The notes beneath the pieces were generated by a model that saw only the letters and a list, made by a program, of their open reading frames with translations, was not told where the DNA came from and made no database searches. The translations under genes and the position numbers were made by a program. From positions 1-64,000 of the forward strand of contig JAVYNU010000004.1 in NCBI GenBank assembly GCA_038735125.1: a DNA stretch of 64,000 bases. The letters run 5' to 3'. This document shows positions 9,699-18,611 of the stretch, in pieces. Position 1 is the stretch's first letter; each line of letters starts with the position of its first letter. Source of the stretch: Ignisphaera sp. GTDB taxonomy: Archaea; Thermoproteota; Thermoprotei_A; Sulfolobales; Ignisphaeraceae.

Positions 9699-11170
9699 CT
9701 AACTATGACAACCTTTCTGTCAGTGAAGAAGTCTACTGTATCAATCTGTGGATGATGACTACCAACACCAGCTAATCTTTTGCCGCCAAATGGGAACCAT
9801 GCAACTGGCGCAGCAATGCCTATGTTGATTCCGACATTGCCTACATATGCTCTGTGCATAAACTCTCTGGCTGCTTTGCCACTGCTTGTAAATATTGCCG
9901 CGCTGTGGTGATACTTGTTGTTGTTTATCCATTCGATGGCTTCATCAAGACTCTTAGCCCTTATGAGGTTGGCTACAGGTCCAAATACCTCCTCTCTAGC
10001 AACAGTCATATCCGGCGTAACGTCTTCGAGTATTGTTGGCCCGAGGTAGAACCCTTCTGGATATTCTGGATGCCTAAAGTTCCTTCCATCGAGCACCACC
10101 TTAGCTCCCTCATTAATACCCTTCTCAATCATCTTTATAACGTTGTCCCTGTACTTCTTGCTCGCCATGGGACCCATATCAACTGTCTCATCTAGTCCGT
10201 GGCCAATCCTCAGCACTTTTGTGGCTTCTACAAATGCATTTTTGAACTTGTTGTAGAATGCATCATCCCCAACTACAACAATGTTCTGTATCGCTAGGCA
10301 CCTCTGCCCCGCGTTTCCAAATTTCGAGTCTCTTAGGGTCGCAACAGTTCTCTCTAGGTTGCAGTCAGGCATCACAACTGCATAGTTAGATGCACTCCCA
10401 CCTCCTAGGAACCTCTTTCCGTGTGCTGCCGACAGCTCGTAGAGTCTTAGAGCAGCAGAACTAGTGCCAACAAATGCGGTGCCCTCTACAAGCTTGTGTG
10501 TGACGAGATATTCTCCAACTTCGTGTCCTGTGTATATCAGGTTCAAAACTCCAGGTGGTAGTGCTTCTGCTAAGAGCTCAAGTACATATGCCATTGGTAT
10601 CGGGGTTACGCTACTAACTTTCACAACAACTGTGTCTCCCAGTGCTAAAGCAAATGGTATGAACCAGAACGGTATCATTATCGGGAAGTTGTAGGGGCTG
10701 ATGATAGCAAAGACTCCTAGAGGCTCTCTAATCAGTATCTCATCAATGTCTCTAGCGATATCTCTTTGGAACTCGCCTTTTGATAAGGTGTATATTGTCG
10801 ATATAGCTGCTTCAATATTTTCAATGCTTCTCCTCAGATCTCCTCTTGACTCCTTAATAGTTTTGCCATGATTTTGAGTGTTTACCCTAGAGAGTGACTC
10901 CCTATACTCATCAAAGATGTACTTCATTTTGAAGATGTACTGAGCTCTTTCAGGAACAGACAGCCTACTCCAAGACTTGAAAGCTTCATAAGCAGCTTCA
11001 ACAGCCTCATCAACAACATTCTTAGTTACTTGTGGAACCTCTCCTATAACCCTTCCAGTTCCAGGATCATATACCGGTAAATATCCCTCTACCTCGGGTT
11101 CAACCCATCTACCATTTATGAATGCTTTAAGCTTTCCATAGTGTTGTCTTGGGGGTTCAAGCAAGGGCAT
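9689..11170 (-). CDS. Aldehyde dehydrogenase, methylmalonate-semialdehyde dehydrogenase-like
   Basis: A 493-residue NAD(P)-dependent aldehyde dehydrogenase. FINGRWVEP opens the fold, ISPYNFPIMIPFWFIP and VGTSSAALRLYE line the cofactor site, and FGNAGQRCLA holds the catalytic Cys. The usual ELGGK general-base Glu is replaced by FLGGGSASNYAVVMPDCN, the pattern of the MMSDH branch (which lacks that Glu and can make acyl-CoA). ATG 11170 is preferred to the start at 11230: GAGGTGGTG lies 6 bases upstream and the length then matches the family. It sits between the SCP2-like gene and GlcD. Product could be an acid or acyl-CoA; the real substrate is unknown. Confidence 0.85.
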   Translation of the reverse strand: MPLLEPPRQHYGKLKAFINGRWVEPEVEGYLPVYDPGTGRVIGEVPQVTKNVVDEAVEAAYEAFKSWSRLSVPERAQYIFKMKYIFDEYRESLSRVNTQNHGKTIKESRGDLRRSIENIEAAISTIYTLSKGEFQRDIARDIDEILIREPLGVFAIISPYNFPIMIPFWFIPFALALGDTVVVKVSSVTPIPMAYVLELLAEALPPGVLNLIYTGHEVGEYLVTHKLVEGTAFVGTSSAALRLYELSAAHGKRFLGGGSASNYAVVMPDCNLERTVATLRDSKFGNAGQRCLAIQNIVVVGDDAFYNKFKNAFVEATKVLRIGHGLDETVDMGPMASKKYRDNVIKMIEKGINEGAKVVLDGRNFRHPEYPEGFYLGPTILEDVTPDMTVAREEVFGPVANLIRAKSLDEAIEWINNNKYHHSAAIFTSSGKAAREFMHRAYVGNVGINIGIAAPVAWFPFGGKRLAGVGSHHPQIDTVDFFTDRKVVIVRWW

Positions 11171-11183
11171 GCCTAACACCACC

Positions 11184-11714
11184 TCATAGACGTTCCAATA
11201 AATCCCAGACTTCTGGATCACTTTCAGCAAGCTCCTGAATCTTACCTATAATACCGAAGACCGTTATCCAATCACTAAGACCTATGCTAGAATCGTACTC
11301 AACATTATTTCTCTTATCTGCCAAAGCATATACAACCCTCTCTTTCCCAAGAGCCATATCCTTAAATACGTCTAGAGGCATAGAAACCCTCAAACAGGGA
11401 TTAACAGCCTTTCTTGACTCAACCCTAAAGCTTCTATCATCGTTAATACGAACTGTAAACACAAAGCGCTCTGGCACCTCAAGCTCCACAACATCGCGTC
11501 CAACAAGCCTTGTAACATTATAGCCTTTTGCTTTTGACCATCCTGTTGGATCCATAGCCAGATTCGGCGGTGGATATGGTCCAGGGCCTGGATATGGTGT
11601 AGGTCCGCCAGAAAACGTTGTCACTGGTTTAAGTCTCCGCTTAAGAATGTCATCTCTGTTCAAAGACTCTTCATACTTTTTCAAAAATGTTTCTAGTAAG
11701 GGGTTCAAGTCCAC
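11184..11714 (-). CDS. SCP2-like domain protein, first gene of the oxidation operon
   Basis: A 176-residue soluble protein. After a charged helix and a Gly/Pro-rich linker (GGPTPYPGPGPYPPP) comes a region of about 100 residues (FTVRINDDRSFRVESRK, RVSMPLDVFKDMALGKERV) whose strand order and the 'L/M-x-L-D-x-F-x-x-M-A-x-G' pattern resemble SCP2 sterol-carrier domains, which bind hydrophobic ligands. The match is by eye and weak. The GTG start lies just after a TATA box (11748-11757), so the transcript is probably almost leaderless, and this gene leads an operon of six genes ending at 5172. Confidence 0.55.
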   Translation of the reverse strand: MDLNPLLETFLKKYEESLNRDDILKRRLKPVTTFSGGPTPYPGPGPYPPPNLAMDPTGWSKAKGYNVTRLVGRDVVELEVPERFVFTVRINDDRSFRVESRKAVNPCLRVSMPLDVFKDMALGKERVVYALADKRNNVEYDSSIGLSDWITVFGIIGKIQELAESDPEVWDLLERL

Positions 11715-11747
11715 AACCCTAGGTACTATATTATATGTGTAACCTGT

Positions 11748-11757
11748 ATAAATATTT
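11748..11757 (-). promoter_or_regulatory. TATA box of the GlcD/ALDH operon
   Basis: On the minus strand AATATTTATA lies about 35 bases before GTG 11714; initiation about 25 bases downstream would give a leader of only some 8 bases. Confidence 0.55.
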
Positions 11758-11879
11758 TTCTGTTACAAATGAACAACAATTGGTATAGAAGCACATATTT
11801 ATGTTTATTGATAAGAGGTTTAGGTCAGAATGCTGGGTAAAAACAAGGTGAAGGAAAAATACTTAACTTCAATTCTAAT

Positions 11880-12185
11880 TTACAATTTTAACTTCCACTC
11901 ACCCAGCTGTAGAACTATATCCGATTTTTCAAGTTTCCCCGTAGCACTCAAAACCACATCTCCATAATATGATAACGTTATTTCTATCACCCTTTTTTCT
12001 GCTGGTTTTAGTCTTATTTTCTCACTATGAAGAGATTTATTGTCTGGGGTCTTGATATCTACTGCTATAACAGCACCCTCGCTACAACTGTTTGTGATCT
12101 CGATTGGTATTACAGGTTGATCTACAGTATCGTACCAGACACTTTTAACTACGAAGTTTATACAAGACTGTGTTTGTGCTACCAA
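11880..12185 (-). CDS. Hypothetical beta-rich protein downstream of the AOR/MoaD-like pair
   Basis: A 101-residue protein of unknown family. Alternating hydrophobic residues (FVVKSVWYDTVDQPVIPIEI, GAVIAVDIKTP, RVIEITLSYYGDVVLSATG) suggest an immunoglobulin-like beta-sandwich; two cysteines (8 and 33) could pair. The TTG start is supported by AGGTGA six bases upstream and lies 10 bases after the MoaD-like stop, so it belongs to the AOR operon. A role as an AOR accessory or structural subunit is only inferred from position. Confidence 0.6.
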   Translation of the reverse strand: MVAQTQSCINFVVKSVWYDTVDQPVIPIEITNSCSEGAVIAVDIKTPDNKSLHSEKIRLKPAEKRVIEITLSYYGDVVLSATGKLEKSDIVLQLGEWKLKL

Positions 12186-12195
12186 GTATTTTCAC

Positions 12196-12474
12196 CTAGC
12201 CTCCTGATGCCATGGGCTGGATAATTATTTTATCGCCATCCTTTATTAGTTTATTTGGAGATACCTCTATAACTCCGTTAATCACCACAAAAATATCTCT
12301 TTGGAGAAAAAGTTGATACAAGACCTTGCTCAGCTCTTCACCTATGGATGATGGCAGAATCTTTTGAAAAAGATCTTCTAATCTGATCTCTGTAATATTG
12401 TCTATCTCAAGCCACATATATCTTTTCCCAACTTTTTCAGCTACAAACCAGCCAAACTCGATAAGTATCCTCAT
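12196..12474 (-). CDS. MoaD/ThiS-like ubiquitin-fold protein ending in Gly-Gly
   Basis: A 92-residue beta-grasp protein: KLIKDGDKIIIQPMASGG at the C-terminus carries the exposed diglycine that MoaD and ThiS use as thiocarboxylate sulfur carriers, preceded by the usual G-D-x-I/V-x-hydrophobic strand. It lies 10 bases after the tungsten AOR gene. MoaD donates sulfur for the pterin dithiolene, so a role in making the tungstopterin of the neighbouring enzyme is a fair inference. The N-terminal half is longer than in standard MoaD and includes an insertion (KILPSSIGEELSKVLYQLF), so a dedicated partner of this AOR is possible. Confidence 0.72.
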   Translation of the reverse strand: MRILIEFGWFVAEKVGKRYMWLEIDNITEIRLEDLFQKILPSSIGEELSKVLYQLFLQRDIFVVINGVIEVSPNKLIKDGDKIIIQPMASGG

Positions 12475-12484
12475 ATTTTTGCAT

Positions 12485-14362
12485 TCACCCAGGTAGCTTG
12501 CCCAGTCTCTCTAGCTCGTCAGCAACATCCTTAAGCCCAAGCTCCTCTAACTTCTTTCTTGTTGGCAGACCCATCTTGACATCCCAGCCTCTCGCAGCAT
12601 AGTAGTCATTGAGAAGCTTATCTAACTCGAATATCTGACCTTTTGCAGGCATTCTCAGGAATGGTTCTTTTAGGAATCTCTCTGGCAATGTATCATCTTT
12701 TCTTGAGAACCCTTCTCTTGCATTAAAGGCTCTTTCAAGGTTAACAATTCTTTCTCCTACTAGTAGCAAATATTTGACATCTTTAAATGTCTCAATACCT
12801 GTTGCTACATAAAGCATCTTTGCAGCTAGATCTAAGGGGACCATACCGTTAGATACCGGAAACTGGCAGAACCCTAAAGCCTCATATGTAGCAAGTTCGT
12901 CTTGAACTCTCTTAGCTAGCTCTCCCTTACCCTCAACTGCAAATGGATCGACCTTCTCTGGGAAGCCTAGAATCTCATGACCAACCCACCCATACATGTG
13001 GCTTGCCCCAATGTTAGAAGTTGCAAAATTAAGTCCATGTGCTTTAGCTGCTCTTGGATCATATGCAGGTATTTCGAGACCTTTAACTTGCATAGAGTAT
13101 CTTTCTGCACCACGACCAATGATTTCAGCTGCTCTCTTTGTTCCTTCAGCAAGAATATTCCCTATACCCTCTCTTAAGGCTATCTTCCTTATTAGCTCAA
13201 TCGCAGGTTCTGGGTCACCCCATCTTGGTTCAAGACCGTCTAGCTCACTTTTTGTCAGAATACCTTTTTCATAGAGTTCGTATACAAATGCTATTGTAGA
13301 GCCTGTCGAGATTGTATCAAGACCATACAAATCGCAAAGCATGTTAGCATACATTATAGCCTCTAGGTTTGTTACACCTAATGCACCTCCAAATGACCAT
13401 TGGGTTTCATACTCCGGCTTATCCCATATGATGCCAGCAAAAGGTCCTTTAGATGTCTTGAAGTATTGCCAGCACTCCATAGCGCAATTATAACAGCCCC
13501 TAGTTTTCACCACATATGTTGCTAAAATCTCGGGTTTGAATCTCTCAACATTTTCGAGTTCTAGCTGTTTGAAGTTATACGTCGGGAAGTGGCCTAGGGT
13601 GTAGAATAGGTATACAATTCCATCTGTACCAAGACTTCTGAAAGCCTGGAATGCTGGATTTTTGTGGTATAGGTCTAGTTGTTCTTCAGCTAGCTTCTCA
13701 AACTCGTCTTCGTTATACAGCTCTGGTCTGCCAGTTCCTCTAATAACTATTGCCTTAAGGTTTTTAGAGCCCATAACAGCTCCTCCACCACCCCTACCGG
13801 CACTTCTACTTTCACCAGTTTGAATTGATGCAAATTTGACTAACTTTTCGCCAGCTGGGCCTATGACAACAAGCTTAGCCTCTTTATCAGTCTCACCAAG
13901 GAGAACCTCTGCAGCATGTGTTGTTAACGCCCCCCATACATGGGAAGCATCTCTAAACTCCACAGATTCATCGCTTATCCATAAATACGTTGGCTTATCA
14001 GCCTTACCTTCAACAACAATGGCATCATAACCTGCGAACTTCATCTCAGCACCGAAGTTTCCTCCACAAACACTTCTAAAATATGTCCCTGTTAACGGAG
14101 ACTTGAACGTCACAAAGAATTTGCTTGCACTTTGCGCACCAGTACCTGCTAGTGGACCTACTGAGAATATCAACAAATTTTCTGGAGACAAGGGATCAGT
14201 ACCAGGTTTCACGTGATCCCACAATAATTTGGCTCCAAAGCCTCTTCCACCAATGAAATTGGTTATCAAGTCTTTTGGAGTTTCAACAATTTTAGATGTC
14301 TTTGTTGACAGATTCACCCAAAGAATCTTTCCTGCATACCCATATATTTTACTCTCAGACAT
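12485..14362 (-). CDS. aor: Tungsten-containing aldehyde:ferredoxin oxidoreductase
   Basis: A 625-residue AOR-family enzyme oxidising aldehydes to acids with ferredoxin as acceptor. Domain order is normal: N-terminal GKILWVNLSTK, RGFGAKLLWD and SAGRGGGGAVMGSKNLKA for tungstopterin; CYNCAMEC provides three [4Fe-4S] ligands and GFCQFP near residue 495 the fourth; DPRAAKAHGLNFATSNIGAS matches the second pterin motif. Length is as usual (600-630). ATG 14362 follows GGTGGG and lies about 35 bases from a TATA box. MoaD-like and unknown genes follow in the operon, an alcohol dehydrogenase is encoded just upstream, and together they could run alcohol to aldehyde to acid. Confidence 0.93.
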   Translation of the reverse strand: MSESKIYGYAGKILWVNLSTKTSKIVETPKDLITNFIGGRGFGAKLLWDHVKPGTDPLSPENLLIFSVGPLAGTGAQSASKFFVTFKSPLTGTYFRSVCGGNFGAEMKFAGYDAIVVEGKADKPTYLWISDESVEFRDASHVWGALTTHAAEVLLGETDKEAKLVVIGPAGEKLVKFASIQTGESRSAGRGGGGAVMGSKNLKAIVIRGTGRPELYNEDEFEKLAEEQLDLYHKNPAFQAFRSLGTDGIVYLFYTLGHFPTYNFKQLELENVERFKPEILATYVVKTRGCYNCAMECWQYFKTSKGPFAGIIWDKPEYETQWSFGGALGVTNLEAIMYANMLCDLYGLDTISTGSTIAFVYELYEKGILTKSELDGLEPRWGDPEPAIELIRKIALREGIGNILAEGTKRAAEIIGRGAERYSMQVKGLEIPAYDPRAAKAHGLNFATSNIGASHMYGWVGHEILGFPEKVDPFAVEGKGELAKRVQDELATYEALGFCQFPVSNGMVPLDLAAKMLYVATGIETFKDVKYLLLVGERIVNLERAFNAREGFSRKDDTLPERFLKEPFLRMPAKGQIFELDKLLNDYYAARGWDVKMGLPTRKKLEELGLKDVADELERLGKLPG

Positions 14363-14390
14363 TTACCCACCAATACATATGCTGTTCCCC

Positions 14391-14404
14391 GGTTATATAT
14401 ATTT
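14391..14404 (-). promoter_or_regulatory. TATA box of the AOR operon
   Basis: AAATATATATAACC on the minus strand, centred about 35 bases before the AOR start; expected leader of about 10 bases with GGTGGG as ribosome-binding site. Confidence 0.6.
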
Positions 14405-14501
14405 TTCTGCTTTTGTCACAGTCCTAAACAAACTACAACAGTTTAGATATATCAGTCCAATGCTTCTATTCTAAATAGTGCAATAAAAAATAAAAATTAA
14501 A

Positions 14502-15572
14502 TTAATCGAATACTACAATTTGCCTACCAATTACCTTTCCTTTTTCTAAGGCCTCTAAAGCTTCTGTTGCCTCTTCTAGTTTCAGTCTTCTTGTAACTAC
14601 CGCGCTATAGTTAACTAAGCCTTTTCTAGCCGCTCTAATAACCTCTATTTGGTCTCGTAATGTTCCTACAACACTTGACATAATCGCCTTCTCCGATGCT
14701 ATAAATGGTACTAGAGGACCTATAGTAGCCTCTACACCCATCATGCCGACTAACATATATATACCTGTTTTTGCTAAAACATTGAGGTAGGTTCCAATTG
14801 TTTTAGCGTTTGCCACAAGATCTACAACAGCTTTTACACCTTTGCCTTTTGTAGCTTCCATAATAGCTTTAACAGGATCTGTTTTAGAAGCATTGACTGC
14901 AAAATCTAGTTTTGATATCTTATCTACGAAGCTTATGGCCTCATCTTTTACGTCAGCGCCTATAACGTTCACATGCCTTGCTAACGCTCTTAGCCACTGT
15001 ACCTGGTAGCTTCCAAGCCCACCAAGACCAACAACAAGTACATAGTCATCTGGGTCTAGAAATGGCAAAATCTTTTTAGTGGCTCTATATGTTGTCAGCC
15101 CTGCGCATGCCAAAGGTGCTGCAGTTGGCAGATCCTCGAGCCCCTCAACATCAACTAAGAATCTGTAGTCCTGTACAAGGAAGTATTCGCGTAACCCGCC
15201 TTCTGCTGTTACACCAAGGTGTAGAGGACGATCATTTAGGTGTGTAAGACCTTTAATAACCCACTCATCTTCTTCTGCCCATCCCCATGCATATACAAGA
15301 ACCTTCTCTCCGATCTTCACATTATCGGGTACTCTGTCTCCTTTAGCAACAACCTCTCCGACAATCTCGTGAGAAATTACAAATGGTAGTTTTGGAGGAA
15401 GCCCCCCTGAAGCCCAATCGCCTTTCCAAATATGTACATCTGTATGGCATATACCTGCACTTATCACCTTTACGAGAACCTGCCTATCCTTAGGCTCTGG
15501 CGTAGGAACCTCTTCTATGACAAGAGGCTTACCAAATTCTTTTACAATTGCTACCTTGTGTCTGTTTTTCAT
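14502..15572 (-). CDS. adh: Zinc-dependent medium-chain alcohol dehydrogenase, no structural-zinc cysteines
   Basis: A 356-residue MDR-family NAD(P)-dependent dehydrogenase. The catalytic zinc site is intact: GICHTDVHIWKGDW (Cys, His), SHEIVGEVV (His-Glu) and LACAGLTTY (Cys). The Rossmann motif is VLVVGLGGLGSYQVQWLRAL. The lobe that holds a second, structural zinc in Sulfolobus and horse enzymes has no cysteine here (residues about 90-118), so that zinc is probably missing. ATG 15572 with GGTG six bases upstream is preferred over TTG 15584/GTG 15581. The gene has its own promoter and lies upstream of the AOR operon on the same strand. Confidence 0.87.
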   Translation of the reverse strand: MKNRHKVAIVKEFGKPLVIEEVPTPEPKDRQVLVKVISAGICHTDVHIWKGDWASGGLPPKLPFVISHEIVGEVVAKGDRVPDNVKIGEKVLVYAWGWAEEDEWVIKGLTHLNDRPLHLGVTAEGGLREYFLVQDYRFLVDVEGLEDLPTAAPLACAGLTTYRATKKILPFLDPDDYVLVVGLGGLGSYQVQWLRALARHVNVIGADVKDEAISFVDKISKLDFAVNASKTDPVKAIMEATKGKGVKAVVDLVANAKTIGTYLNVLAKTGIYMLVGMMGVEATIGPLVPFIASEKAIMSSVVGTLRDQIEVIRAARKGLVNYSAVVTRRLKLEEATEALEALEKGKVIGRQIVVFD

Positions 15573-15610
15573 AGCAGGCACCAAATCACCCGCTATATAC
15601 TGGTTTACAC

Positions 15611-15623
15611 AGTTATATATAGC
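15611..15623 (-). promoter_or_regulatory. TATA box of the alcohol dehydrogenase gene
   Basis: GCTATATATAACT on the minus strand, about 45 bases before ATG 15572, leaving a short leader that includes the GGTG site. Confidence 0.5.
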
Positions 15624-15710
15624 TTTATGAGCATAATATGGCGATTCGTTGGTCTATTGCGAAGAACTGTATTTTTGACCATGGTATAAAGTGAGTAATA
15701 AAACAGTAAA

Positions 15711-15720
15711 GTTTATAAAT
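15711..15720 (+). promoter_or_regulatory. TATA box of the symporter operon
   Basis: GTTTATAAAT lies 26 bases before GTG 15746, the distance at which archaeal transcription starts, so the small subunit is probably translated from a leaderless or nearly leaderless mRNA. Confidence 0.6.
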
Positions 15721-15745
15721 AGTAGCAAGTCAACTCTCATTTAGG

Positions 15746-15979
15746 GTGAATAAAACGGGTGTATTCGCTATAGATGGCTATATTGAGAAAAATAAGGCTA
15801 TAGCCTTCTGGATAGTGTTCTTCACCACCGCTATAGGAACGTGGCTATTCCCCTTCATAACAGCATTGTTCATTATAGATCCGTTGCAGCCGATATGGTG
15901 GAGCATAGCTTGTGGCACTATTAATACAATAGCAACTATATGGTGGATCCAAGCATCTAGTAGAAAACCTAAAGGGTGA
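15746..15979 (+). CDS. DUF3311-type small membrane subunit of a sodium:solute symporter
   Basis: A 77-residue protein with two hydrophobic segments (about 19-45 and 50-70) and a basic C-terminus (SSRKPKG). Such two-helix DUF3311 proteins precede SSS-family monocarboxylate permeases such as MctP. Its stop TGA overlaps the start region of the symporter gene, so the two are translationally coupled. Role: probably needed for assembly or activity of the permease. Confidence 0.75.
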   Translation: MNKTGVFAIDGYIEKNKAIAFWIVFFTTAIGTWLFPFITALFIIDPLQPIWWSIACGTINTIATIWWIQASSRKPKG

Positions 15980-15981
15980 TT

Positions 15982-17460
15982 ATGATGCTAGGCACAATAA
16001 TATTTATCATTATTGTGGCTATTGTATTAGCTATTGGAGCCTATGGCTATAAAATCTCTAAGAAAACAGTCCAAGACTATGCAATAGCTGGTGGCACTCT
16101 CGGATATGTTGTTATGGCGGCAAATGCTGCTGCAACGCTTGTCAGTACTGGAACTATGATGGGCTTCATGGGCTCAATGTATCTAATGGGCCTCCCCTAC
16201 TTCACATATCTAATGATGCCCATATGGCATATGGCTATGCTCATGTTGTTCCTAGGCTCAAGATTTATAGCAGCAAGAGAGGTATACGGCCATTACTCGC
16301 CCATTCACACCCTACATCAAAGATACGGCTCTAGGGTATTTACACTTATTCTAGCCATACTATGGTTCTTTACATGTGCCATATATGCTGCAATGCAATT
16401 CACGGGTGTTGCTACATTAATAGAAGCTATTGTAGGTATACCATTTATCTGGGCGGCGATAGTTGCTACCATAATTACTGTGGTATACATTCTCTTAGGT
16501 GGTTATAGAGCTGTGGCTTGGACTAATGTAGTCTGGGTTGTACTATACTTCCTAGGTTTTTGGATACCAGCAATAACCCTCTTCACAAACTACAGCGTTT
16601 TTGATCTTGCTCCAAAGGTGGATCCAAAGGCATTTACGCTAAGCGGCTTTGTAAACTATAGTGCACCCCTACTCCTCTGGACAAATATTGTGAATATGTG
16701 GTCTGGACTGGGATTCATATGGTCGTTCTACAGCATTATGGGTAGCAGAAACCTTAAAATAGCAAAGGTGTCATCGCTGTTTGGTTGGCTAAACTACGTA
16801 ATTCTGATTACCCCTAGCTTCGCTATAGCCACTATATATGGAAGAGCTCTTCTATCACCATCTCAGTTACCAAGAGTTGACCTAGTATTCTATAAACTTA
16901 TAGAAATATATTTAAGTGCGACATTAACGCTACCATATGCCATAGCTATTGTAGCTGCAGGAATCAGCACTGCTGCAACACTTCTTCTACTCCAAGGTGT
17001 TATAATAGAGTCTGGCATTGTGAATCTTGGTCTTGGTATAAAACTTAGTCAGAAAGCAAGAATTAATATAACTAGGCTTGGTGCAATTGCAGGCGCTTTA
17101 ACAGGACTGTTAATTGCATTAGTGTTGAAGCTACCTGTTGGTTTAATATTCTCATATGCTATGGCTTTCATGGGATTCACAGTTCCTGCTGTGCTAGGAG
17201 GTCTTTTCTGGAAGAAGTCCAATACAACATCAGCTGTTCTAAGCATGGTTGCAGGGGTTCTGGTCTACATAATAGGAATGTTCGTGAAATATCCTGTTCC
17301 AGGTAACCCAACAAGATTTATAGTACCCCCAGAACTCCTCTACGGCTTCACAATATGTGCATTAGTATACCTGATAGCAACACCCCTAACAAAACATACC
17401 AAAAACGAAGATGTTGAAATGATAGACAAGCTCTCAGCATGGATAAAAGAGAACGCATAA
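15982..17460 (+). CDS. Sodium:solute symporter (SSS), probable monocarboxylate transporter
   Basis: About 492 residues with some 13 membrane segments. The amino end (DYAIAGGTLGYVVMAANAAATLVSTG) has the SSS 'G-G-x-L...AA..S' pattern, and TVVYILLGGYRAVAWTNVVW matches the conserved TM5-6 region of the family. The final residues are charged and cytoplasmic. ATG 15982 or 15985 are both possible after GGGTGA; GTG 15976 is an alternative. With the DUF3311 partner and the nearby hydroxy-acid oxidases, a lactate, pyruvate or related acid is the likely substrate (inference). Confidence 0.85.
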   Translation: MMLGTIIFIIIVAIVLAIGAYGYKISKKTVQDYAIAGGTLGYVVMAANAAATLVSTGTMMGFMGSMYLMGLPYFTYLMMPIWHMAMLMLFLGSRFIAAREVYGHYSPIHTLHQRYGSRVFTLILAILWFFTCAIYAAMQFTGVATLIEAIVGIPFIWAAIVATIITVVYILLGGYRAVAWTNVVWVVLYFLGFWIPAITLFTNYSVFDLAPKVDPKAFTLSGFVNYSAPLLLWTNIVNMWSGLGFIWSFYSIMGSRNLKIAKVSSLFGWLNYVILITPSFAIATIYGRALLSPSQLPRVDLVFYKLIEIYLSATLTLPYAIAIVAAGISTAATLLLLQGVIIESGIVNLGLGIKLSQKARINITRLGAIAGALTGLLIALVLKLPVGLIFSYAMAFMGFTVPAVLGGLFWKKSNTTSAVLSMVAGVLVYIIGMFVKYPVPGNPTRFIVPPELLYGFTICALVYLIATPLTKHTKNEDVEMIDKLSAWIKENA

Positions 17461-17899
17461 ATAATGTCTTTAATAATTTTCACTTAATTTTTTATTTAGA
17501 TATCAATAAAAATTTAATTAATGAAAAAGAGATCACTCCATGAACCAAGTTGTTTAGCCTCCTCTACACAGAAGCTACTTAGCTTAATCATACAGGGAAC
17601 AACTCATTAAATCAAGGTATATACATCACAAATCCCCTCAAGCAATATTTTAATTTTACTTAACACAACCCCCAGTAAAACTCACCCAGAATTATCTCCT
17701 TCTTCCTTTTAACATCTATCTTCTTAGTCTTTTTCCGTTCTCCTCCTACGAGCAGACCAAGAATTTTATCGACAACTTAAATGTCAGACTACAATGAGAT
17801 AATTAGCTTCAGCAAAAACAAAGCTATAATATTACTATGCGCTTTAACAACTTATAGATAACTCTTCTCCTATAAATTTGGAGATAATACTTTGAATAC
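17461..17899. other. Intergenic region, nothing assigned
   Basis: About 440 bases, AT-rich, with no open frame of note on either strand. Some minus-strand stretches near 17680-17770 read as short charged peptides broken by stops and may be gene relics. Confidence 0.4.
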
Positions 17900-18160
17900 C
17901 TACTGGAACTCCCCATCATTTTCTGATAGAAGCATTAAGCTGGATATTGGCTCCATTCTAGCTAGTCCGTAGGGTGCTACAACGGTCATTCTAACTATGT
18001 ATAGTTCTGGCATTACCTGCATGTTTTTCTCTACAACAATTTTCTTGATAACTCTGTATAAGCCGAGTTCCCTTCGAGAAGCACTATCTTGGTCTTTGAC
18101 ATCTCCTTAACAATTATCTTAAGAATCTCTGTATCACAGCCTGATACATTTCAATAGCTC
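17900..18160 (-). pseudogene. Frameshifted remnant of an unknown conserved gene
   Basis: Three minus-strand frames join into one plausible protein. Reading upstream to downstream: IEMYQAV, then TEILKIIVKEMSKTKIVLLEG in a second frame, then RRELGLYRVIKKIVVEKNM and MPELYIVRMTVVAPYGLAR in a third, stopping at TAG 17900-17902. Codon content is gene-like throughout, so two single-base shifts in a real gene explain the pattern better than chance. I do not recognise the family. No intact copy is present in this window. Confidence 0.5.
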
Positions 18161-18174
18161 TGCTCATAATAAAG

Positions 18175-18429
18175 ATGAGCCACAGGATTTATACTTACAA
18201 GAAGAGGCTTCCACCCGAGGTAAAGGAGGAGCTAGGTAACACTATTGGGGAATACGAGCATTACCTTGCCTGCCTTGAGGCATTTCCCTATTTCGAGAAC
18301 TAATCAATGCCTTCTAAAGAGCCTACTAAGAAAATAGAGACATGGGAGCTAGAAGAACCAGAAGATAGGTATATAGCCATATCTGAGACAAGATTAGCTA
18401 ATGGTCAGAATATATGTAGAATATTCTAG
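18175..18429 (+). pseudogene. Short gene split by an in-frame TAA
   Basis: ATG 18175 opens a 42-codon frame (MSHRIYTYKKRLPPEVKEEL...) that ends at TAA 18301-18303. The same frame reopens at ATG 18307 and runs 40 more codons (MPSKEPTKKIETWELEEPED) to TAG 18427. Charged residues and coherent composition on both sides suggest one 84-residue protein broken by a point mutation, or the middle of a larger decayed gene. Family unknown. Confidence 0.35.
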
Positions 18430-18611
18430 TGCTTAATCTTATTTTTAATCCTATTTCATCATTATGCAGCTATACCTATGCTGAAAATGATTAGGCTGTT
18501 GAAAAGTTTTGAAAATGACTTTCCAGCACAAGGTAATGCTTAACTATAATGAGATATGTGAGACATGAAAAGATATATATTAGCTTTCTTATAATCTGGC
18601 TTTAGTGTTGT

